From: Amborella trichopoda
Lineage: Eukaryota > Streptophyta > Magnoliopsida > Amborellales > Amborellaceae
Direction of reading: 5' to 3'
NCBI RefSeq assembly: GCF_000471905.2
Contig: NW_006496932.1
Span: 827,383-891,382 of the forward strand
DNA: 64,000 bases
Both the position numbers and the translations under genes were made by a program. This document shows, piece after piece, positions 51,801-60,800 of this stretch (within the stretch, counting starts at the first letter, position 1; each line of letters starts with the position of its first letter). Below the pieces are notes generated by a model. It did no database searches. It was not told the DNA's origin and saw nothing but the letters and a program-made list of their open reading frames with translations.

Positions 51801-54800
51801 ATTGAGGGGATATCCATCAGAATCATAACTCGGTGAAGAGTGATTGGACGGGCTGTGTGAGGGTCCAATGTATGTATCATCACTTGAACTATCTGTTTGT
51901 ATTTCTGCAGGAAGAGGATGATCTGCAAGCCAAATGTGCAGTTGGTGTAATAGAGCAGCTCCTCTGGGAGTTTCATCATTCCAAACTGCGTTTCCTGTAT
52001 AGACATCCAAAGGAATCCATTCTGGCTGGATTTTGTTAATGTAGTACATGAGAATTTTCAATTCTTTCCATAAATCTGCCTGAAATAGCCAAAAATTTAG
52101 GAGATTGGAATCATACCATCCAATGGTTTGGATGAGAAGATGTTAGGTGAAATAGGTATGTTCTGGATAAATCTGACGATTAAGGTCTTGATGGAAAGCT
52201 ATAATGATATAAGGTCCGTGAAGATAACCAAAGGATTCAATCCATGGATTATAATGGTAATGTTTTAAAAGGATATTATAGAAGTTAAATGCTCTGGGAT
52301 TGGGATGAATGTAATTGTACCATTGTAAGAAATGACAGTGTTGGAGATAGGAAAGTAATTTTCTTACATGGAAATTAAAACATATATGGTGGTTATGGTG
52401 GTTTTGGGTAAGATACCGGAGAAAACAAATGGCTTCTTTTGGGATATTATAATAATGTCTGATTTGGAATAGGGATAAAAAAGGATATGATTGATGGCAT
52501 CGAATTCCTTGGAAACTTTCTCCATGATTTCTGATTACTATTTCATGCATTTTTTGTTGCATATTCTTATTTCTGAAGTTTATTGTTTTTCTGAGAATGA
52601 TGTCATATATTTCATCACGAACATCTTGTGAATCATCATCTATTCGGATAATCGCTCCCACAAAAGGAACAACTGGAAGACGAGGTTCTTCAAAAAAATT
52701 TCTTCTTGAAAACATGTCTGCCAAAATATTGTTTTTCCCAGAAATATGCTTATACTCAAAATTCCATTGAGAAAACCGGTTAGACCATCTTGAGTAATTG
52801 AGGATTCGGAAGAATTTTGTTCTTAAATTTCAGCATATTTGGAAAAGTAGACAAATCCATTTCAACAAGGAAAGTATGTCCTATTAGATGAAATTGGAAA
52901 TTTTCAATTCCTCTTTTTACCGCAAGGATTTCCTTGAATGTTGAAGGGTAATGGAATTAAAAATCTTTAAACTTTCCACTTTTATAGCCACAGATCATTC
53001 TGTCTTTTTCTTTTTCTTCAAGTAAGATACATGCCCAAAATTCATCAGAAGCATCAGTTTGCAAAATTCTTTTTCCTGTAGAGGGGATTTTTAAAGAAGG
53101 TAGATTTTGAGATAATCTTTTAAGCTCTAGAACACACTCAGTCTATTTTCTTGTCCATGGTGGTGCTTTTTTCTTCAGCAAAAGGTAAAGAGGACTAGTG
53201 AACATAGAGAGCTTGGGAATAAAAGGGGACATATAATTTACAATTCTTAAAAATTGCTGGATTTGTTTTACAGAGGATAAAGTATCTGGAAACTCTAGCA
53301 AGTGCTTGGCTATATGAGGCTGGAGTTTGTACATTCCATTGTGAAAATGCATAGTAAGCAAATCTATTTTTGTAGTAGCAAAGACACGTTTTTTCTCAGA
53401 AAGTATGATACCATATTTACAACAGAGGGAGTGGAATTTATCTAATAAGAGAACATGACTATCGAGATCAGAAGAAAAGAGGAGTATGTCATCTATATAT
53501 ATCAGTGCCTGTGTTGAGAGTGGTTCAAAAATGGTGGTTAAAACTTTTTGAAAGTATGTGGGTGCATTTTTTAAACTAAAAGGCATAACCGTCCAATGAA
53601 AATGGTAATGTGGTAAACAGAAAGCTGTTTTAGGACGATCTTCTGGATGAATTCCAATTTGCCAAAATCCTGATTTTAAATCAAGTTTGGAAAATATGTG
53701 AGCATGTATACTTGGGAAAATAGTGCAATTTGATTAGGCAAAGGAAATTATCAGCTGCAAGGAAGGTATTTAACGGTTGGTAATTGATAACTAATCTGAG
53801 CTTTCTTCGGATTTGTTCAGCTCTTTTATTTACATAAAAGGCTTCACAAGCCCAAGGAGAACTGGTAGGCTCAAATAACTGTTTCTTTATCTAATCTTGT
53901 ATTTCTAGCTTAGCTTGGTCTAGCAAATCCGGATTTAAACCTCTGTAAGAAGCCTTTGTGGGATTTATATCTTTATTTTTCTTAAAAAGCTGTTGAACAT
54001 AAAATTCTGATTTCTCCATAATGGATTTGTACATTTTTGGAGAAACTCAAAATGGGAATTGGCACAACAGTCTGATATAATTTTTTGTTTGACTGTATCT
54101 AAGGTGTAGGGAGGATCTATACAGGCTATCCATGGCAAGGTTAGGTTCCTATAATGTAATCCTTTGGAGGTCCATTGAAGTTTTACTTGATGTAAAACAT
54201 CAAATCCAAGTAAAAGGTCTTTGTTCGGTAAATAGGATTCTAAGAGTTTATGTTGGATAACTACTTTAGGAAACAGTTTAATCAGAATGGGTTCGCTAAT
54301 TTGTGTTATGGCAAATTTCTATCCATTAGCAGCTCGAAAAGTTTGATTGCATGTTTCCCAAAACTGTTTTGGTAGTAAATCAGGTTTTAAAATACTAGCG
54401 GATGCTCCTGTATCAAAGAATGCTGGTATAGTCAAAGGCTTGGAGTAGTGTTCTTGGAGTATCTGAACAAGGGCTATTGGGGTAGGTTGGTAGGGTAAAT
54501 TGTTTATGTCTGAAATTTCATCTTGTGGAGACAATAACTCTGGAACACAGATGTTGCTTATCTCATTGAGCTCAAAAACATCAGAATAAGAAATGGATAT
54601 CAATGTATCAGAATTCTGCTCATCATCAAGTGAAAACACAGATTCTAAGTCATCATCTATTTCTTTTTCCAAAACCTGTGATAAAAGATGTATTATCTTT
54701 TTTTTCTTTTTCTGGTTTGGACAATCTTTTGCAAAATGTCATTTCTTTCCACAGACATAGCATCTATCGCCTCTCGTGTGTCTTCGAAATCTTGAACGTC

Positions 54801-57800
54801 GAAGGTATTTGAATCTTTTGAATTTCTTCTTTTTCCTCTTTTGGTCAAACTTCTTTTTGCCTTTCGAGGCAAGTGGACATGAACATTGTTTTTCTGCATC
54901 ACATTTAATCTTGAGATATGGTTTATCACAAGATTTTCTCAGCAAATGCTTATTTTTTTCCATTGGTTTTACAAATTCAACTTGGTTGCAGAGTCTTTCA
55001 AGAGCATGGAGAACAAACTGGTATAATTCACCAAAACTGGTGTTTTGAATGGCAAGTCTTTGGTTTTCCATTGTTTTTGTTGCTTCTTTTCCAAGAGTAG
55101 GAGGTATGGATTCAAGATAAAATTGTTTCAAATTTATATCATCAATTCCTCCTATTTTATGGTATCTTTTGTTCATCTCTGAAAAATGTTTTTCAGGATC
55201 TGTAGCTTGAAAGAACAACATTTAAGCTGAAAAAATTCTTCTCGGGCAGCAATTTGTTCAGGCTTGATTGGGCTTGAGAATTCAGAGACCAAATAATTAC
55301 GAAACTCAACAATGGATTGACTATGTTTTAACTGTGTTTGCCTGTATTCTCCAAGACTTATGTACCAATCGAAAAGGCACCCTCTTAGCCTTACAATGAT
55401 TTCAGAAATGGTACTGGCTAAGGTGTTTGCATGATTATTCATTTTTGAATGCATCCATCCTTGAACCTCGCTAAATCTCTCATTCCATCATGAAGGTGGA
55501 ATGTCATCATTAGTAAATCCTTTAGATGAATCTCCATAGGGTGGGGTAGGTTGAGGTTCTTGGTTCGCATGAGGTCTAAATTTTTCTTCTATTACGGGTT
55601 CTGGTTCATGAGGTGGTTCTAAGGGCTTCATCATTAACAAAGAGTCTGAATTCAGGGAAGAAGAAGAGGATTTATCATCAAAGGCTTCAGAGGTATCAGT
55701 CATAGCTTTTGACGATTGTGTTTCAGTTTGAAGATTTACTTCAGGCTGTTTGGTCAGGTTTTTGAGGAATGAACTCAAATTGTTCAAGGGCTCAGAGGAA
55801 GTTAATATCTGAGTTGGGACTGAAGAGGTTACAACATCTGACTCAGTATCAGAAGACTGAAACATTTGGGTTTCATTTTTAGGTATTTGAGGACTAGGAT
55901 GAAGTTGCACTGTTACAGGTGGTGAAGTAACAGAAGGTTTAGGTATTGGAGTTTGTGATGAACTGGGTACTGAAATATTTGGTTTTTTTCGCAATTGAGG
56001 AAAGAACATTTCTTCAGGAAAACGTCTTTCATCTTCTAAAGAACTTAAATCTTTAAAACCAAAGTTTCTTGGAGGAATCAATCTTGTAGGTGGGTAAAGA
56101 GTTCTAGTTGGTGGGGAAGGATCAGGACTTCGTAAAGTAGGGTAACTTTGATTATAAGGATTTGCAAGCAAAGGTTTAAATTGGGAATGGTATTGTGGCT
56201 GTGGGTATTGAGATTTCATCCAAAAATCTTTTTCAAGGCTCTGCAATTGTTTTTTTAAAAATACTTTTTCCTTTCCTTTCTGATTCAGTAAATAGGATTG
56301 TTCATGAATATCCTTTACTGTATATAAAATCTGCATCAACTCTTCATGCAACAATTGAATCTTTTCTTTTAATTGAACAATTTTTCCATTTAATCCCTGT
56401 AACTGTGAAGACATAACATTCTGTGTTTCTTCAATTCGAAGTAATGCTAAATTCTGTGATTTAGCATTTTCAGCTTGCCAGTTTAGGCTTGCTTCAGCCG
56501 GAGATATATTCTTTTGTGCTCCGGTGACATCTCTTGTACTGGGATTTTTAATCTTCTATACATGTTTTTCATTGCCCTGAATTTTTTCATAATCATGTAA
56601 TGGAGGAAAATTTGAGGCTTAATTTGAACTATGAGGGTCAAAGGCGAAGCATTTTGGAATGTGATTTTTCTTTCAGAATCATCATTCTGATCATCCCATT
56701 CTGTAGGGATAATATCTTTTGACACAGTGGCTTTAGGTTTCTGACTACCATAAGTTACATAATAGTCCCATTTTCCTGAACTCTCACCAAGTAATCCAAC
56801 AGTTGGATCACCTTCAATGTATCTCTGATGAAGCTTTTGTTGCGATGAAATTTTCTTTTTATTTTTCTTTTTTGGTATTTCATCAAAATCATCTTGATGA
56901 CAAGTGGTACAATTGCAAGTATCAAACCAATTATGACCATCAGAAGTTTTCTGTTTGTAAATTGGTTTTCCAGTTTTGTCAAAGGCCACGACTGGAACTT
57001 TTTCAAGCAGACCTTGAATATTTCTCTGGTTTGATTTTCAATAGCTCTAGGAGTCTGAAAACATATTTGAATTGTTCCATCAGGCATTCTTGTCATCCTG
57101 GAATCTGATTGCATCACTGGTTGACTTTGATTTTGAAAATTTTCATAGTTTGTCACCCATGTGGATGGAATCAATTCAAGCAAAATTCTCGAGATATTTG
57201 TCTAGGAATGTAATGACAGACAGGTTGGGAATTATTGTCAACTTTAATGAACAGGGCAATATTTTCACATTCAGGGGGTAAAGGGGTGTCAAAAGCATGA
57301 TTCTGTAATCTATACACCATTTGATAATGGAGTGTTGCTACAGTGGCTGTTTCAATTTTTTTGGTTCCAGTAATTTGTAGTTGAACTTTGAAAGCAGAAC
57401 TCAAATGAAGGTCTTTGATTGGGATATTAAAGTTTGGGAAAAAGGTAACAAAAATGGTGCCAGCGTTTAAGGTTTATTTGGACAGTTCCGATACAGGCAT
57501 GCTGGTATTCTAAAAATCTGGAATCTAACAATGTAATTCGGGAAACTGCTTTCATACCTTTTCTACCATGGAAAGTTAAGGCTAATTTAATGGCTCCAAA
57601 ATGAATATAAGTATATCCATCTTTAAGCCATTGGGGAAAAAGGTTTCTGGGTAAAGTAATGGTGATGTACTGTTCAGCTTGGGTAGCAGGGATTTGATGT
57701 TGATCAAAAGAAGAAGCTTGAACATATTCTTTGATGGCTTCAGGATTCTTTTTTCCACAGTTTTTTTATTCTTTTGATCCAATTTAAGCTAGATTTATCA

Positions 57801-60800
57801 TAAACCTGATAAGGATTAATTAATTGAGAGCTAGTTTCATAAAACTTTTCAGGAGTATAGGTTATTTCAAAAAGGTATTCTTGTTTAGAAAACATGGGAC
57901 CTAAATCTGGACTAGGAGAAGAAGCACTATCTAAAGAGATATCGGAGATACTTTTTTCTGCCATTTTGGAATAATCTACAGAGTTGACCGTGAAATTTTT
58001 GAAATAAAGGTTAAGGCCAACTTTCCTTATCTAGTTAACAAGGTATGAACTCTTTACACGGCCTTTTTGCCTCAACAGAGCTCCTGTTATGTTAACGTTT
58101 TTAGAAAGTATTGACAGTGGAATGACATCAACACTTAAAATTAACCTTTAGTTCATACTATGTTTTCTGATGTGAGAGATCCTTAGATCAACTAGGCAGT
58201 CGCAGAGCATACTAATCTTAGTATGAACTAAAGATTAACCCAGTCACTAGAATAAATTTAAGAATTAATCTTAGTGGCATGGCTCTGAATCAAAAAGGAA
58301 AGGAAAAAACATTTTTACAAAAACAATTGCAGAGCCTTGAAAAAGATTTTTGGATGAAATCTCAATACCCACAGCCACAATACCATTCCCAATTTCAACC
58401 TTTGTTTGCAAATCCTTATAATCAAAGTTACCCTACTTTACGAAGTTCTGATCCTTTCCCACCAACTAGAACTCTTTACCCACCTATAGGAATGATTCCT
58501 CCAAGAAATTTTGGTTTTAGAGCTTTAAGTTCTTTTGAAGATGAAAGACGTTTTCCTGAAGAAATGTTCTTTCCTCAATTGCGAAAGAAACCAAATATTT
58601 CAGTACCCAGTTCAACACAAACTCCAATACTTAAACCTTCTGTTACTTCACCACATGTAACAGTGCAACATCATCTTAGTCCTCAAATACCTAAAAATGA
58701 AACCCTAATGTTTCAGTCTTCTGACACTGAGTCAGATGTTGTAGCCTCTTCAGTCTCAACTCAGATATTAACTTCCTCTGAGCCCTTGAACAATTTGAGT
58801 TCATTCCTCAAAAACTTGACCAAACAGCCTGAAGTAAATCTTCAAACTGAAACACAATCGTCAGAAGCTATGACTGATACCTCTGAACTTTTGATGATAA
58901 ATCCTCTTTTTCTTCCTTGAATTCAGACTCTTTGTTAATGATGAAGCCCTCTAAACCACCTCATGAACCAGACCCTGTAATGGAAGAAGAATTTAGACCT
59001 CATGAAAACTAAGAACCTCAACCTATCCCAACCTATGGAGATTCATCTAAAGGATTTACTATTGATGATATTCCACTTTCATGATGGAATGACAGATTCA
59101 GAGAGGTTCAAGGATGGATGCATTCAGAAATGAATAATCCTGCAAACACCTTAGCCAGTACCATTTCTAAAGTCATTGTAAGGCTAAGAGGATGCCTTTT
59201 CTATTGGTACATAAGTCTTGGAGAATACCGGCAAACATAGTTAAGACATAGGTAATCCATTGTTGAGTTTCTTAATTATTTGGTCTCTGAATTTTCAGGC
59301 CCAATCAAGCCTGAACAAATTGCTGCCCGAGAAGAATTTTTTCAGCTTAAATGTTGTTCTTTCAAGCGACAAGATCTTGAAAAACATTTTTCAGAGATGA
59401 ACAAAAGATACCATAAAATAGGAGGAATTGATGATATAAATTTGAAACAATTTTATCTTGAATCCATACCTCCTACTCTTGGAAAAGAAGCAACAAAAAC
59501 AATGGAAAACCAAGGACTTACCATTCAAAACACCAGTTTTGGTGAATTATACCAGTTTGTTCTCCATGCTCTTGAAAGACTCTGCAACCAAGTTGAATTT
59601 GTAAAACCAATGGAAAAAAATAAGCATTTGCTGGGAAAATCTTGTGATAAACCATATCTCAAGATTAAATGTGATGCAGAAAAACAATGTTCATGTCCAC
59701 TTGCCTCGAAAGGCAAAAAGAAGTTTGACCAAAAGAGGAAAAAGAAGAAATTCAAAAGATTCAAGTACCTTCGACGTTCAAGATTTCGAAGATACACGAG
59801 AGGCGATATATGCTATGTCTGTGGAAAGAAATGACATTTTGCAAAAGATTGCCCAAACCAGAAAAAGAAAAAAAAGATAATAAATCTTTTATCACAGGTT
59901 TTGGAAAAAGAAATAGATGATGACTTAGAATCTGTGTTTTCTCTTGATGATGAGCAGTATTCTGATACATTGATATCCATTTCTTATTCTGATGTTTTTG
60001 AGCTCAATGAGATAAGCAACACCTGTGTTCCAGAGATATTGTCTCCACAGGATGAAATTTCAGACATAAACAGTTTACCCTACCAGCCTACCCCAATAGC
60101 CCTTGTTCAGATACTCTAAGAACACTATTCCAAGCCTTTGACTATACCAGCATTCTTTGATACAGGAGCATTCGCTAGTATTTTAAAACCTGATTTGCTA
60201 CCAAAACAGTTTTGGGAAACATGCAATCAAACTTTTCGAGCTGCTAATGGAGAGAAATTTTCCATAACACAAATTAGCGAACCCATTCTGATTAAACTGT
60301 TTCTTAGAGTAGTTATCCAACATAAACTCTTTGGATCCTATTTACCGAACAAAGACCTTTTACTTGGATTTGATGTTTTACATCAAGTAAAACTTCAATG
60401 GACCTCCAAAGGATTACATTATAGGAACCTAACCTTGCCATGGATAGCCTGTATAGATCCTCCCTACACCTTAGATACAGTCAAACAAAAAATTATATCA
60501 GACTGTTGTGCCAATTCCCATTTTGAGTTTCTCCAAAAATGTACAAATCCATTATGGAGAAATCAGAATTTTTATGTTCAACTGCTTTTTAAGAAAAATA
60601 AAGATATATATCCCACAAAGGCTTCTCACAGAGGTTTAAATCCGGATTTGCTAGACCAAGCTAAGCTAGAAATACAAGATTTGATTAAGGAACAGTTATT
60701 TGAGCCTACCAGTACTCCTTGGGCTTGTGAAGCCTTTTATGTAAACAAAAGAGCTGAACAAATCCGAGGAAAGCTCAGGTTAGTTATCAATTACCAACCG

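Larger units (their letters stand above)
51210..58282 (-). mobile_element. Endogenous caulimovirid (pararetrovirus), copy A, decayed
   Basis: Minus strand. Order from 58.0 kb down: movement protein, unknown region, coiled-coil/proline-rich region, capsid with zinc knuckle, aspartic protease, reverse transcriptase, RNase H, C-terminal domain, viral TATA box, leader fragment. There is no integrase and there are no LTRs, which with a 30K-type movement protein points to Caulimoviridae; the layout is closest to petuvirus/florendovirus-like polyproteins. Numerous frameshifts and stops make it non-functional. It lies antisense to RPS12 in intron 3. No initiator-Met primer-binding site is visible, so the outer end appears cut within the leader. 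Confidence 0.85.

Noticed and set aside
54776..55048. Phenylalanine/leucine-rich plus-strand frame within copy A (and its mirror at 59525-59797)
   Set aside because: It is the antisense of the lysine-rich capsid frame; hydrophobicity arises from reading AAG/AAA codons in reverse.
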